Shown here: positions 43,379-53,158 of the stretch, piece by piece
How positions within the stretch are numbered: position 1 is the first letter of the stretch
How the letters are laid out: every line of letters starts with the position of its first letter
Assembly: GCA_001768735.1 (NCBI GenBank)
Contig: MEMB01000002.1
Coordinates: 275,573-339,572 of the forward strand
Reading direction: 5' to 3'
DNA length: 64,000 nt
From: Alphaproteobacteria bacterium GWF2_58_20
GTDB lineage: Bacteria; Pseudomonadota; Alphaproteobacteria; UBA1247
Position numbers and translations under genes: made by a program
Notes under the pieces: generated by a model
What the model saw: only the letters and a program-made list of their open reading frames with translations
What the model was told of the DNA's origin: nothing
Database searches by the model: none

Positions 43379-44367
43379 GCGCCTTTCTGGGGGGATGTAG
43401 CGTCCGGGGAAGCCTCTTTTTTGCCGGGGGTAACTTGAGGGGGAGGCGGAGCCTTGGCTGACATTTTCTCAAGGTAGACGGACTGGATGTTGGGCTTGTC
43501 TTCGGCAAAACCGCAAAAGGGGATTTGTGCAGCGGTTATGCGGGCGATGAGACGGCTGACAGCGTTGTCATCACCATGAAAATCAAAGGTGGCATCCCGG
43601 CCTTCAAGGGAAATGGCGGTGACATCAACCAGATGGATAAGCTTGGCAACAACTTCCGGGGCTTCCATGGGCATGGTCATGCGCCACCTGCGATGGGTGG
43701 CCGCGGAGTTGCGGATTTCGCGCAAATCCACAAGATGGCCGTTATCAATGATCATCATGTGGGTGGAGTAATCCTCAAGTTCCACAAGGATATGGGAAGA
43801 AACAAGGATCGTCATTCCACTGTCGCGCAGGCTGACCAGCAGGCGGGAGAGGTCTATGCGGGCCTCGGGGTCCAGCCCGGAGGCAGGTTCATCCAGCAGC
43901 AGGATGGCTGGGCGGTGGATGATGGCCTGGGCAATGGCAAGGCGCTGGCGCAGTCCGCGGGAAAGGTTTCCGGCTTGCTGGTTCAGGCGGTCTTCAAGTC
44001 CCAGCATGCGGGCGGTTTCAAGGATGCGTTCCTTGCGCAAGCTGCAAGGGACACCGTGGGCGCTGGCATAATAATTCAGGCAGTCCGCAACAGTGAGAAG
44101 ATCGTAAAGGCCATAGAAATCCTGCAGGAAACCAATTTTTTCATGGGCTTTCCGAGGATTGGACAGGACATCGATGCCATCAATGGAGATGGAACCGGAA
44201 AAAGGGGTATCAAGCGCGGCAATATTGCGCAGGATGGTGGTTTTTCCCGCACCGTTTGGCCCCACCATGGCGGTAATGCTCTGCGGTTCAAGTTCAAAGG
44301 AGATGCCCTTGATGGCACGTTTGTCGGGATAGTCAAAAATGAGATCTTTTACGCTGATGATGGGCAT
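43375..44367 (-). CDS. ABC transporter ATP-binding protein
   Basis: A 330-residue ABC-2 type ATPase: Walker A GPNGAGKTT (about residue 36), Q-loop FLQDFYGLYD, signature LSRGLRQRLAIAQ (about 134), Walker B ILLLDEP, H-loop SSHIL. A C-terminal regulatory extension of about 110 residues ends in a Pro/Ser/Lys-rich tail. The signature LSRGLRQ is typical of exporters of the NosF/CcmA-like group. Pairs with the downstream membrane gene. Confidence 0.92.
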   Translation of the reverse strand: MPIISVKDLIFDYPDKRAIKGISFELEPQSITAMVGPNGAGKTTILRNIAALDTPFSGSISIDGIDVLSNPRKAHEKIGFLQDFYGLYDLLTVADCLNYYASAHGVPCSLRKERILETARMLGLEDRLNQQAGNLSRGLRQRLAIAQAIIHRPAILLLDEPASGLDPEARIDLSRLLVSLRDSGMTILVSSHILVELEDYSTHMMIIDNGHLVDLREIRNSAATHRRWRMTMPMEAPEVVAKLIHLVDVTAISLEGRDATFDFHGDDNAVSRLIARITAAQIPFCGFAEDKPNIQSVYLEKMSAKAPPPPQVTPGKKEASPDATSPQKGA

Positions 44368-44402
44368 GCTTTTTCCCCTGTTTGGGATATCTTCTGTTTT
44401 TT

Positions 44403-45788
44403 TTATCCTTCGGCGCGGGATTTGGCAAGTTTTCTTTGCTTTTCTTCTGCCTTGACTGCCCGGAAACCTGGAGCGCGTCCTGCAAGGATTTCCTGGCGAC
44501 TTCGCGCGATGGCTATGGCGTCTGCAGGAATGTCATGGGTAATAACGCTGCCAGCGCCGATGATGGCGCCATCACCCACCGTAACGGGCGCAACAAGCGC
44601 CACATCCGAGCCGATGAAGGCTCCCGCGCCAATGATGGTTTTGTGCTTGAGGTAACCGTCGTAATTGCAGGTAATGGTGCCAGCGCCGATGTTTGTTTTT
44701 GAGCCAACAGTGCAATCGCCAAGGTAAGTGAGGTGGTTGGCCTTGGCACCGGGGGCCAGTGTCGTGTTCTTGAGTTCGACAAAATTGCCGACATGGGCGT
44801 TTTCTCCCACCATGCTTCCGGGACGCAGGCGGGCAAACGGGCCAATGCGCGCGCCCTTTTCAATGGTGGTGCCTTCAATGTGGGAGAAGGAAAGGATTTC
44901 CACATTGTCCCCCACAATTGCGCTGGGGCCAAAGACCACATGGGGGCCGATGACAATGTCCCGGCCAAACCGTGTATCGGCGCACAGGAAAACCGTTTCC
45001 GGAGAGGGCATGGTGACGCCAGCTGTCATGGCCGCCTGGCGCAGGCGGTTTTGCAGGAGGGATTCGGCCGTTGCCAGTTCGCTGCGGGTGTTGATACCCG
45101 AAAGTTCTGAAACATCTCCCTCCACGGCAATGCAGGCATGGCCAGCCTTGCGGGCCAGTTCCACGCAGTCGGTCAGGTAATATTCCCCCTTGTTGTTGCG
45201 TGGGGAGAGTGTGGACAGAAGATCGGGCAGGAGCCGGGCATCCGCCGCCATGATGCCGCTGTTACAGAAGGAAATGGCCCGTTCGTTATCGGAAGCGTCG
45301 GCATATTCCGTGATTTTCAAAAGGTTTCCCTTGGAATCTGTGATGAGGCGTCCATAGCGGGCAGGATCATTCGGGCGCATACCCATGACGGCAATGGCTG
45401 CATCATTTTCCCTGCGCCGGGAAAGCAGGCGGGCAAGCGATTCTGATGTTATCAGTGGCGTGTCCCCATAAAGGATGAGGATGTCGCCTGAAAAACCGGC
45501 AAGCGCGTTCATGGCTGTGGACGCTGCATGCCCAGTTCCAAGCGGCTCCTTCTGTACGACAACGTCGTGCGGGTGGGCCTGCCTTGCCAGCATGTCCATA
45601 TCGGGGCCGATGACGGCAACAATGCGGGCGGGCTGTAGAGCCAGAGCCGTATCAAGAACATGGCGGAAGAGGGGTTTTCCGGCCAGTATGTGCATGGCTT
45701 TCGGAAGGTCTGAATTCATTCGCGTACCCTTGCCGGCAGCAAGAATGGCCACGGCCAGGGACGCTTGTGGGAGGGTTTCCTGTGTCAT
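44403..45788 (-). CDS. glmU: bifunctional UDP-N-acetylglucosamine pyrophosphorylase / glucosamine-1-phosphate acetyltransferase
   Basis: A 461-residue enzyme making UDP-GlcNAc for peptidoglycan and lipid A. The N-terminal uridyltransferase has LAAGKGTRMNSDLPKAMH and QKEPLGTGHA; the C-terminal left-handed beta-helix hexapeptide domain holds the acetyltransferase with the VEIK-like VELKNT and CNYDGYLKHKT (catalytic His) segments. Divergent from the OmpA-like lipoprotein gene. Confidence 0.95.
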   Translation of the reverse strand: MTQETLPQASLAVAILAAGKGTRMNSDLPKAMHILAGKPLFRHVLDTALALQPARIVAVIGPDMDMLARQAHPHDVVVQKEPLGTGHAASTAMNALAGFSGDILILYGDTPLITSESLARLLSRRRENDAAIAVMGMRPNDPARYGRLITDSKGNLLKITEYADASDNERAISFCNSGIMAADARLLPDLLSTLSPRNNKGEYYLTDCVELARKAGHACIAVEGDVSELSGINTRSELATAESLLQNRLRQAAMTAGVTMPSPETVFLCADTRFGRDIVIGPHVVFGPSAIVGDNVEILSFSHIEGTTIEKGARIGPFARLRPGSMVGENAHVGNFVELKNTTLAPGAKANHLTYLGDCTVGSKTNIGAGTITCNYDGYLKHKTIIGAGAFIGSDVALVAPVTVGDGAIIGAGSVITHDIPADAIAIARSRQEILAGRAPGFRAVKAEEKQRKLAKSRAEG

Positions 45789-45838
45789 GCAGGAATGTTA
45801 TGGCAAAAATTGTTACCCTTCAAGCCCTCTCTTAACTC

Positions 45839-45867
45839 TTGTCTGATGGCTTGGCTTCCCCTATATT
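45839..45867 (+). promoter_or_regulatory. sigma70-type promoter of the OmpA-like lipoprotein gene
   Basis: -35 TTGTCT (45839-45844), 17-base spacer, -10 TATATT (45862-45867), about 40 bases before the ATG at 45908. It gives a leader of roughly 34 nt. Confidence 0.65.
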
Positions 45868-45907
45868 CGCTAGCGTAACTGTCTTTTTAATTTCGGAGTT
45901 TGACGAT

Positions 45908-48493
45908 ATGGTCAAGACACCCTGCAGGGGCTATGCCTTCACGAAAACCCGCTTGTTCCAGCATGTTTCTGTTGGAGCGCTCATGGCGGGAGCGATGATG
46001 GTGGGGGGGTGCGTATCCACCCAGAAGCTTGAAACTTCGCTCCTGTCGGATGGTGTTCCTTATGCCGGGGAGGTTGCTCCAACCGTTGCGGCGCCAGCAC
46101 CGTCTCCATGGGTTGAGAAACTTCAGGCGCGGGCTCAGGAAAAGCAAAAGGTTGAGGAAAAGGCGGAAGTACCGCTGTCATCGCCGCGTCCTGGCGTAAC
46201 CTTTGCCGAAAAGGTTGTGTCCCGCAGGAAATCCATGCTGGAAAGCCTGATGGCCCCCCTCATTCCTGGGGATGATAACGCGGAAAAGGTGGCCTCTAAG
46301 GAAGAGGAAACCGCGGAATCTCCAAAGGCTTTGGAGGAGACGCAGTCGGTTGTTGCGGAAAAAACAGAATATGCGGTGCAATCCAGCTTTGCAGAAAAGG
46401 CGGCTGCCGCGATTGCTGTCCGGAAATCCAATGAAACGCAAGAAACGGTTCATGCGGACGTCGAACCCTTGCCAGCCGAGCCTGTCCTTCCCGAGGACAT
46501 GGAAATTGCGGAGACCGATTCATCCGCTCCAGATCAACCTGTTCCAGCCGTAGAAGAAAAAGCCGAAGAAAACCGCGTTTCTTCTGATTTGGACCAGATT
46601 GTGCCGCTGGATAAAGGGAATGAAGCCGCTGGTGGCATGATTGCCTCAAACTGGGTTCAGAAATTGCGCATGGCCGCAGGCCGCAAGGTTGATGTGGTTA
46701 CCGAAAAGCAATTGACTGAAGGAATTCGTGTGGCCGCTGTTCCTCCGGAACCAGTGGAAGAATCTGCGCCGGGCCAGGAAATGGCTGCAGCAAAACCTGT
46801 TGCGCCGACCCCGGTTGCGGAAATGGAAACGCCCCCCCCTGTCGTGGCGACAGCTGTGCCTGTGACGGAATCGCTCAAGGGGCCCTCTTCATGGGCTGAA
46901 CGTGTTGCGGCTCTGGCTATTCGTCAGCAGCAGACCATGGCAGCGGTGGAAGAAGAAATCCCGTCGGTTGTGGTGGAAGAACCCGCGCCCGTGGTTGTGG
47001 CTGCGGTGGAAGAAGAAATTCCGGCGGTGGTGGTGGAAGAACCCGCGCCTGTGGTTGTGGCAGCTGTGGAAGAAGAAATCCCGGCGGTTGTGCTGGAAGA
47101 ACCCGCGCCCGTGGTTGTGGCTGCGGTGGAAGAAGAAATTCCGTCGGTGGTGGTGGAAGAGCCCGCGCCCGTGGTTGTGGCTGCGGTGGAAGAAGATGTT
47201 CCGGCGGTTGTGGTGGAAGACCCCGCGCCCGTGGTTGTGGCAGCGGTGGAAGAAGAAATCCCGGCGGTTGTGGTGGAAGAACCCGCGCCTGTGGTTGTGG
47301 CAGCTGTGGAAGAAGAAATCCCGGCGGTTGTGGTGGAAGAACCCGCGCCCGTGGTTGTGGCTGCGGTGGAAGAAGAATTGTCTCCTGTGACAGCGGCCGC
47401 GAATGCAGCGAAAAAGGGAGCGGACAAGGTTGTGCTGGTGGATACCGGCATTCCGGAAGTCCTTGCCGTGTCCAAGCCGATTGTACCTTCTCCTGAATTG
47501 CCTGAAGTGCTTGCAACGCCAGAACCCATCCGGGCGACTCCCGCGCTTCCCGAGGTCATGGTTGCCAGTAGCAAACCTGTTGTTGCGGCCAAGCCATCTG
47601 CGGTTGCTGCGCCAAAAGCGAAAAAGGGAGGGAGCCTGCTGTTTGGGGCGGCTCCGGAAATTCCGGCTGAACCGGGAACGCCCTTGTTTTTCCTTTCGCA
47701 TGGTGAAAAGGTAAAGGCCGCCTTGAAGGCAGAAGGCAAGAGGGACATGGAAATGGCGGAGGGGTATCCCAGCCTTGGTAGTGTTCCTGAGGCGCCAAAA
47801 GCGCTGTCTGAACGTGAAATCCTTTTGCGGGACATGATGAAGACCGATCATGAAGAAGGCCTCGACATGATTTCTCAAGCTACCCTTCCGCAGCTTGAGA
47901 TTGCCCCGGCGCAGGATGAAATTGCCGCGGCGCCTGTTGTGGATGTGCCGGCCGCAAATGTTGTTGTGAATGTACCGGTGGTGATTGAAGAAAGCCCCGT
48001 TTCAATTCACGAGCCCACCGCCGAAATGAGTGATGTCCTGGAAAAGGCCGCCAAGGCCGCGCGCGTTGACGGGGTTGTGTATAATGATCCAGACATGCCG
48101 CGCGCCCTGAAGGATTATACTTCTGGCGATACGTCCGTGAGTCTCCTGTCCGGAGTGGTGCGTTTTGATTATTCCTCGTCGGAAATCGTTTCTGATTACA
48201 GCCGGGTTCTTGCAGATGTTGCGCGCATCCAGAGGGATACGGGCGGTTATTTGCGCGTGGTTGGGCATGCCAGCCGCAAGGTGGATGCTCCTGATGCCCT
48301 CAAGGAGATGATGGTCAATTTCTCCCTTTCGATCGATCGTGCCAATGCGGTTGCGGCAGAGCTGATCAAGCTGGGCGTTCCCGCCAACCATATCTTTGTT
48401 GGCGCCAAGGGACAAAGCGAGCCCGCGAATCTTCCCGGAGGAGATGAAACCGAGGAAGATAGCCGTCGCACGGAAATCTTCCTCGATTACTGA
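45908..48493 (+). CDS. OmpA-family lipoprotein with long repetitive linker
   Basis: An 861-residue outer-membrane anchored protein. A lipoprotein signal ends in MVGGC (Cys35). A very acidic, Pro/Val/Ala-rich region of some 650 residues follows and includes seven full copies plus a partial copy of a 20-residue unit, AAVEEEIPAVVVEEPAPVVV, at residues 345-493. The C-terminal 115 residues (from VVRFDYSSSE) form an OmpA-like peptidoglycan-binding domain with VVGHAS, the IDRANAVAAEL helix and the final RRTEIFLDY. The long linker probably spans the periplasm, tethering outer membrane and wall. The ATG at 45908 follows CGGAG; the gene overlaps recJ by one base (TGATG). Confidence 0.9.
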   Translation: MVKTPCRGYAFTKTRLFQHVSVGALMAGAMMVGGCVSTQKLETSLLSDGVPYAGEVAPTVAAPAPSPWVEKLQARAQEKQKVEEKAEVPLSSPRPGVTFAEKVVSRRKSMLESLMAPLIPGDDNAEKVASKEEETAESPKALEETQSVVAEKTEYAVQSSFAEKAAAAIAVRKSNETQETVHADVEPLPAEPVLPEDMEIAETDSSAPDQPVPAVEEKAEENRVSSDLDQIVPLDKGNEAAGGMIASNWVQKLRMAAGRKVDVVTEKQLTEGIRVAAVPPEPVEESAPGQEMAAAKPVAPTPVAEMETPPPVVATAVPVTESLKGPSSWAERVAALAIRQQQTMAAVEEEIPSVVVEEPAPVVVAAVEEEIPAVVVEEPAPVVVAAVEEEIPAVVLEEPAPVVVAAVEEEIPSVVVEEPAPVVVAAVEEDVPAVVVEDPAPVVVAAVEEEIPAVVVEEPAPVVVAAVEEEIPAVVVEEPAPVVVAAVEEELSPVTAAANAAKKGADKVVLVDTGIPEVLAVSKPIVPSPELPEVLATPEPIRATPALPEVMVASSKPVVAAKPSAVAAPKAKKGGSLLFGAAPEIPAEPGTPLFFLSHGEKVKAALKAEGKRDMEMAEGYPSLGSVPEAPKALSEREILLRDMMKTDHEEGLDMISQATLPQLEIAPAQDEIAAAPVVDVPAANVVVNVPVVIEESPVSIHEPTAEMSDVLEKAAKAARVDGVVYNDPDMPRALKDYTSGDTSVSLLSGVVRFDYSSSEIVSDYSRVLADVARIQRDTGGYLRVVGHASRKVDAPDALKEMMVNFSLSIDRANAVAAELIKLGVPANHIFVGAKGQSEPANLPGGDETEEDSRRTEIFLDY
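46940..47386 (+). repeat. 60-bp in-frame tandem repeat, about 7.4 copies
   Basis: Seven complete 60-base units and a 27-base remainder, each coding AAVEEEIPxVVVEEPAPVVV with only a few base changes between copies (for example copy 5, EEDVP and VEDP). The unit is a multiple of three, so copy-number change leaves the frame intact. Confidence 0.95.
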
Positions 48494-50259
48494 TGTCGCA
48501 GCAAACGCCCATTCCATCAAAAGGTCTTTCCGGGCGAAGCTGGGTATTGCGTCCGCATGATCCGGAAATTGCCTTGGCCATGAGCCAGAAGCTGGATATT
48601 CCGGAAATCATGGCGCGTGTCATGGCGGGGCGGGGGGTTGGCCTTGATGAAGCGGAAGACTTCCTTGATCCCAGTTTCATGAAATTGATGCCGGACCCTT
48701 CCACCTTCAAGGACATGGACAAGGCGGCCATGCGTATTGCGCAGGCCATCCGTCAGGGAGAGCTTGTTGCCATTCTTGGTGATTATGACGTGGATGGCGC
48801 TACATCGGCAGCCCTGTTGTACCGTTTTATTCGTGCCGCCGGTGGGAAGGCCATGACATATATCCCGGATCGGCTTGAGGAAGGGTATGGCCCTAATCCG
48901 GAAGCGCTTCTGGGCCTTCGGGAAAAAGGTGCTGGCCTGATCGTGACGGTGGATTGCGGGGCAACAGCTTTTGAAAGCCTGGATGTTGCGGCCAATGCCG
49001 GGATTGATGTCGTGGTCATTGACCATCATGACTGTGAGCCGCGTTTACCAAAAGCCGTGGCTGTGGTGGATCCAAACCGGGTCGATGAGGATGGCGCATA
49101 TTCCATGCTTGCGGCTGTGGGGGTGGTTTTCCTTGCGGTTGTTGCGGTGAACAGGATTTTGCGCAAGGATGGCCATTATGGCAATGGAAAGGGACCAAAC
49201 CTGTTTTCATGGGTGGATCTTGCCGGGCTTGGAACGGTTTGTGATGTTGTGCCGCTTCGCGGACTCAATCGCGCCTATGTCCAGCATGGGCTTGTTGTCA
49301 TGGCCCAGCGGAGCAATATCGGAATTGCGGCGCTCATGGATGTGTCGCGGGTGAGCGAAAAGCCATCCGCTTATCACATGGGGTTTGTTCTGGGGCCGCG
49401 CATCAATGCGGGGGGGCGTGTGGGAACATCCGGGCTTGGCGTGCAGCTCCTGACAACGGAAAAAGAGGATGAAGCCAAGGATATCGCTGCCAGGCTTGAT
49501 GCATTCAATACGGAACGACGCGAGATTGAGGCGCAGGTACAGGTTGAGGCGGAAGCGCAGGTTGAGGAGGGAAAAGGGCTTTTCGGACGGCTGGTTTTTG
49601 TTTGCGGAAAAGGCTGGCATCCCGGCGTTGTGGGGATTGTGGCCTCCCGCCTGAAGGAAAAATATGGCAAGCCCGCCTGCGTTGTTGCGCTGGAAGATGG
49701 CGTGGGAAAGGCCTCTGCTCGCTCTGTTGCCGGGTTTGACATCGGGGCAGGCATCATTGCCGCCCGGCAGGCGGGGATTGTATCTGCCGGCGGTGGACAC
49801 CCTATGGCTGCCGGGTTTACTGTGGAGGCACAAAGATGTGCGGAGCTTGCGGAATTCCTGGCATCCCGTCTGGATGATGAGGTGGGAGAGGCGGAGCTTG
49901 TTCCCCCGCTGCATCTGGATGGCGCAATTAGCATTGCGGGTGCAACGCCTGGGTTGCTTGGGCACCTTGAGAAATTGGCACCTTATGGTACGGGAAATCC
50001 GGAACCAAGGTTCTGGGTATCCGGAGCCCAACTGGTTCGTTCCGACATCATCAAGGAAAAACATGTACGCTGCATTTTTGCGGACCCGCTGACGGGCGCA
50101 CGCATCAAGGCCATGGCCTTTCGTTCTGTCGAATCCGATCTGGGACGCAGCCTGCTGGCGGGAGGCGGAACCTGGCATATTGCCGGGCGGTTTAAACTGG
50201 ATGACTGGAGTGGCAAGGAAAAGGTCGAGATGTTGCTGGACGATGCCATTTCCGCCTGA
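48493..50259 (+). CDS. recJ: single-stranded-DNA-specific exonuclease RecJ
   Basis: 5'-3' ssDNA exonuclease in recombination and mismatch repair, DHH superfamily, 588 residues. Metal motifs: LGDYDVDGATSAAL (motif I, about 94-107), VTVDCGAT (about 152), VIDHHDCE (DHH, about 175), and the DHHA1 end SAGGGHPMAAGF with the GGGH loop near residue 435; the OB-fold C-terminus follows. The ATG overlaps the preceding stop. A terminator follows. Confidence 0.95.
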   Translation: MSQQTPIPSKGLSGRSWVLRPHDPEIALAMSQKLDIPEIMARVMAGRGVGLDEAEDFLDPSFMKLMPDPSTFKDMDKAAMRIAQAIRQGELVAILGDYDVDGATSAALLYRFIRAAGGKAMTYIPDRLEEGYGPNPEALLGLREKGAGLIVTVDCGATAFESLDVAANAGIDVVVIDHHDCEPRLPKAVAVVDPNRVDEDGAYSMLAAVGVVFLAVVAVNRILRKDGHYGNGKGPNLFSWVDLAGLGTVCDVVPLRGLNRAYVQHGLVVMAQRSNIGIAALMDVSRVSEKPSAYHMGFVLGPRINAGGRVGTSGLGVQLLTTEKEDEAKDIAARLDAFNTERREIEAQVQVEAEAQVEEGKGLFGRLVFVCGKGWHPGVVGIVASRLKEKYGKPACVVALEDGVGKASARSVAGFDIGAGIIAARQAGIVSAGGGHPMAAGFTVEAQRCAELAEFLASRLDDEVGEAELVPPLHLDGAISIAGATPGLLGHLEKLAPYGTGNPEPRFWVSGAQLVRSDIIKEKHVRCIFADPLTGARIKAMAFRSVESDLGRSLLAGGGTWHIAGRFKLDDWSGKEKVEMLLDDAISA

Positions 50260-50284
50260 AAAGGATTGCGAGCCTGAATATGGA

Positions 50285-50320
50285 CAAAGGCCCCGCAAGT
50301 TTTGCGGGGCCTTTGTTTTA
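50285..50320. terminator. Rho-independent terminator after recJ
   Basis: Stem AAAGGCCCCGC/GCGGGGCCTTT around an AAGTTTT-type loop followed by GTTTTA. It lies between convergent recJ and the chemoreceptor gene. Confidence 0.85.
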
Positions 50321-50340
50321 TATGGAAGGAAGTGAGTGGG

Positions 50341-52344
50341 TCAGGCCTTTCTGATGGTGGCGATGAAATCATCCACAGCCTTCCTGAGGACCTCGGACTG
50401 GTGGGCGAGTTCCCCGGAAGCATCCAGCACCTGATGTGCACCACTGCCGGCTTCGGACGCCGCCGTGCTGACACCTGAGATGTTGCTCGCTACTTCCTTG
50501 GTCGCCATTGAGGCTTCATGTACGTTGCGGGAGATTTCCTTGGTGGATGCTCCCTGTTCCTCAACGGCTGCGGCTATGGTGTTGGAGATTTCGCTGATGC
50601 GACCGATAATCTTCGAAATTTCCGAAATCGCCGATACCGCTTCCTTGGTTGCGCCTTGCACTGAAGTGATCTGCTGGCTGATCTCTTCCGTCGCCTTGGC
50701 GGTTTGTCCGGCCAGCGTCTTCACTTCACCCGCTACAACCGCAAAGCCCTTGCCGGCATCCCCGGCACGTGCCGCTTCGATGGTGGCGTTGAGGGCCAGA
50801 AGGTTGGTCTGGCTGGCAATGTCGGTGATAAGGCGTACCACGTCGCCAATCTTCTGGGCGGCATCGGACAGGCTCTGCACAATGACGCTCGTGCGGCCCG
50901 CATGTTCCACCGCCTGTGCCGAAACAGAAGCCGATTCCGATACCTGCCGCGAAATCTCGGTCACCGAGCTGGACAGCTCTTCCGTGGCCGCAGCAACGCC
51001 CTGCACGTTGGCGGCTGCCTGCTCCGACACGGAAGCCGCTGCCGTGGCCTGGCGCGAAGCTTCCTCTGCCACTGCAGAAACGCTCTCTGCCGAGGAACGC
51101 ATTTCCGACGAGGCCGCAGAAACCGTATCCACAACCCCCTTTACGGAGGATTCAAACTCGTCCGCCATGCGGTTCATTGTGACACGTTTTTCGGTTTCGG
51201 CTTTCTTCTTCATTTCCGCCTGCTCGGATTGCATGCGGTCCATTTCAATGGCGTTTTCCTTGAACACCTGAACCGCTTTGGCCATGTCACCAATTTCATC
51301 GCGGTTATCAAGGGAGGGAACGTCAATGGTTTTGTTGCCTTTGGCAAGTTCGCCCATGACCGATGTCATCTTCTGGATGGGCTTCACAATGCCGCCTGCG
51401 ATGATCCAGGCAAGGATGGTGCCAAGAAGGATGGCGCCAACGGCAAGGAAAATGGATGTCATGATGGTGCGGCCAATGATGAGGAAGAGGGTTTCCTCAA
51501 TGGAATCCATCTGTTCATCAAGGGTTTTGACAACTTCGGCGGAAAGGCTGGTGAAATCGGTTCCGAGGGTTACCATGCTGCCCGTGATGATGTCGATGTA
51601 GGCCAGATCGGAAATTTTTGAGAAGGCCGCCTGGTGTTCTTCAAGCAGTTGTTGGGCCTTTTCAAGGGTTTTTCGTCCTTCCGGGTGTTTTTCCCGGTTG
51701 ATGGCATCTGTAAGGATTTCCCCGGTTTTTGCAAAACGCTCATTGGCGGTTTTCAGTTCGTCTGTGCTGTTGTTGCGCAGGTAGCGCAATGTTGACGTGC
51801 GTGCCAGCTGGAAATTTTCCTGAATCTTGACAAGAGCCATCATGCTTTCCTGATCATTCTGGTTTTCATCGATCAGGTCCGTCAGGAGTTTGCGTAAGGA
51901 GGTGCCGGAAGGTTCAAAGGTTTTTGTGATAATGTCGTTTCTGGTCAGGATGTTGTAGGATACGGTATCAAAATCCTTGATGTAGCGCGCCATGATATCC
52001 TGCATCCGGGCGTTTTTTTCCTGCAGGGATTTGTCATCCAGATCCTTCACAACGTCCCGAAGGAGGGCCAATGTGTTTTCCCCTGCCTTCTTTGCATCTT
52101 CGGCCTGTTCGGGTTTCTGGAAATAAAGGAAGGTCAGGATGAAACGCCGGAACTTTGCGACTTCGCTGTCAAGCGTGAGGGTTTTTGTGGTGAGGTCTGC
52201 CGTGCGTGCATAATTCATCACGTTTTCACGGATTTTTGAAGTTTCCGTGTATCCGCTGGCGGCCAGAAGGGCCAACAGAAAGAGGATGCTGAAAAATCCG
52301 GTTCGGATTCGGGTGCTGATTTTGAAATGCGTAAACATGTTCAT
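50341..52344 (-). CDS. methyl-accepting chemotaxis protein
   Basis: A 667-residue chemoreceptor: membrane helix 1 (about 13-33), a large periplasmic helical sensor (about 34-290, no PAS or Cache signature evident), membrane helix 2 (about 293-316), HAMP (about 317-370) and a long signalling coiled coil with the invariant tip [20 protein letters not shown] (about 510). The sensor has alternating charged helices of the four-helix-bundle type. No che operon is in the window. Ligand unknown. ATG at 52344 or 52338. Confidence 0.94.
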   Translation of the reverse strand: MNMFTHFKISTRIRTGFFSILFLLALLAASGYTETSKIRENVMNYARTADLTTKTLTLDSEVAKFRRFILTFLYFQKPEQAEDAKKAGENTLALLRDVVKDLDDKSLQEKNARMQDIMARYIKDFDTVSYNILTRNDIITKTFEPSGTSLRKLLTDLIDENQNDQESMMALVKIQENFQLARTSTLRYLRNNSTDELKTANERFAKTGEILTDAINREKHPEGRKTLEKAQQLLEEHQAAFSKISDLAYIDIITGSMVTLGTDFTSLSAEVVKTLDEQMDSIEETLFLIIGRTIMTSIFLAVGAILLGTILAWIIAGGIVKPIQKMTSVMGELAKGNKTIDVPSLDNRDEIGDMAKAVQVFKENAIEMDRMQSEQAEMKKKAETEKRVTMNRMADEFESSVKGVVDTVSAASSEMRSSAESVSAVAEEASRQATAAASVSEQAAANVQGVAAATEELSSSVTEISRQVSESASVSAQAVEHAGRTSVIVQSLSDAAQKIGDVVRLITDIASQTNLLALNATIEAARAGDAGKGFAVVAGEVKTLAGQTAKATEEISQQITSVQGATKEAVSAISEISKIIGRISEISNTIAAAVEEQGASTKEISRNVHEASMATKEVASNISGVSTAASEAGSGAHQVLDASGELAHQSEVLRKAVDDFIATIRKA

Positions 52345-52473
52345 TTTGGGTCCATCCTTCTTTGCATAAGGCTATATGCCAAACATGTAGTGTGTTATGC
52401 TAAGAGAGCCGGGTTAATGAATCATGTCCTTGAGAGAAGGATTTTTGTTTTTTGCCTGTTTTGGATAAAGTTT

Positions 52474-53091
52474 TTAAACAGGGATGTGGAAAATGTTGGA
52501 TTGCTTTGGCGGGAAAACGTGTGATGGAGTGGTCATGGTTTCCAGCAGGGCGTGGCCAATGGGCGTTAGCCGGAAGGCTCTGTTTTCTTCATCAACAACC
52601 ATGGCGCCAATATCAAGCAAGGCATAAATGCAGGCCGTGCGTGAATCCTTCTCCGTACCAAGGATGATTTCCGCCTCGTCATGCCCCCCCTGTTTTTCTG
52701 TCAGGGGTGGAGGAATGTCGGTGGCCGTTGGATAACCGGACCATTTGTCCAGTTCCTGCTCAATTTCAATGCTGCGGGTCATGGCGGAAAGAACATTGGT
52801 CAGGGGCAGCCCAGCCTTGTAGGTGAGGCCCGCGCGGAGAATCGTTGTCGCAAGAATGCGTTGTTCTTCAGGGGCAGAGGGGATTTGCAGGGCTATGGCA
52901 GCCTTGGCAAAGCAACTGCGGAGTTCATTGTTTGTGATGCTGGTATCAAAATTGTCAATGACTTCAGCCAACCGTCTTGCATCCATGGCAAGAGAGGCTG
53001 TCATTCCATCTTCTGTGGCTGCCGGGGTGAAGGCCTGCATGAGCTTGCCCATTTCCTCGACCGCGTTTTTGCGAAAGCGAAGCAATTCCAA
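52474..53091 (-). CDS. hypothetical protein
   Basis: A 205-residue protein of unknown family, no signal peptide. Residues 1-130 look all-helical; the end (about 145-190), RTACIYALLDIGAMVVDEEN followed by FRLTPIGHALLE, could be a winged-helix-like fold. It lies between a chemoreceptor and a CHASE2 cyclase, transcribed in the same direction. No upstream ribosome site is obvious. Confidence 0.6.
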   Translation of the reverse strand: MELLRFRKNAVEEMGKLMQAFTPAATEDGMTASLAMDARRLAEVIDNFDTSITNNELRSCFAKAAIALQIPSAPEEQRILATTILRAGLTYKAGLPLTNVLSAMTRSIEIEQELDKWSGYPTATDIPPPLTEKQGGHDEAEIILGTEKDSRTACIYALLDIGAMVVDEENRAFRLTPIGHALLETMTTPSHVFPPKQSNIFHIPV

Positions 53092-53158
53092 GTTTCAAGC
53101 TCCTCCGCTAAAACGATTCTGGTGAACCGTAACACGGTGAAAATGGAATGAAAAGGGG

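Noticed and set aside
43525..44655. 376-residue plus-strand frame
   Set aside because: Antisense of the ABC ATPase gene and the end of glmU.
46940..47386. Possible CRISPR array
   Set aside because: Repeats are contiguous without spacers and lie inside a coding frame.
46889..47878. Long minus-strand frames full of HRSHNHGRG or PPQPQPRAR repeats, and a plus-strand WLWLRWKKK frame
   Set aside because: They are alternative-frame readings of the 60-bp repeat inside the OmpA-like lipoprotein gene, without starts or ribosome sites of their own.
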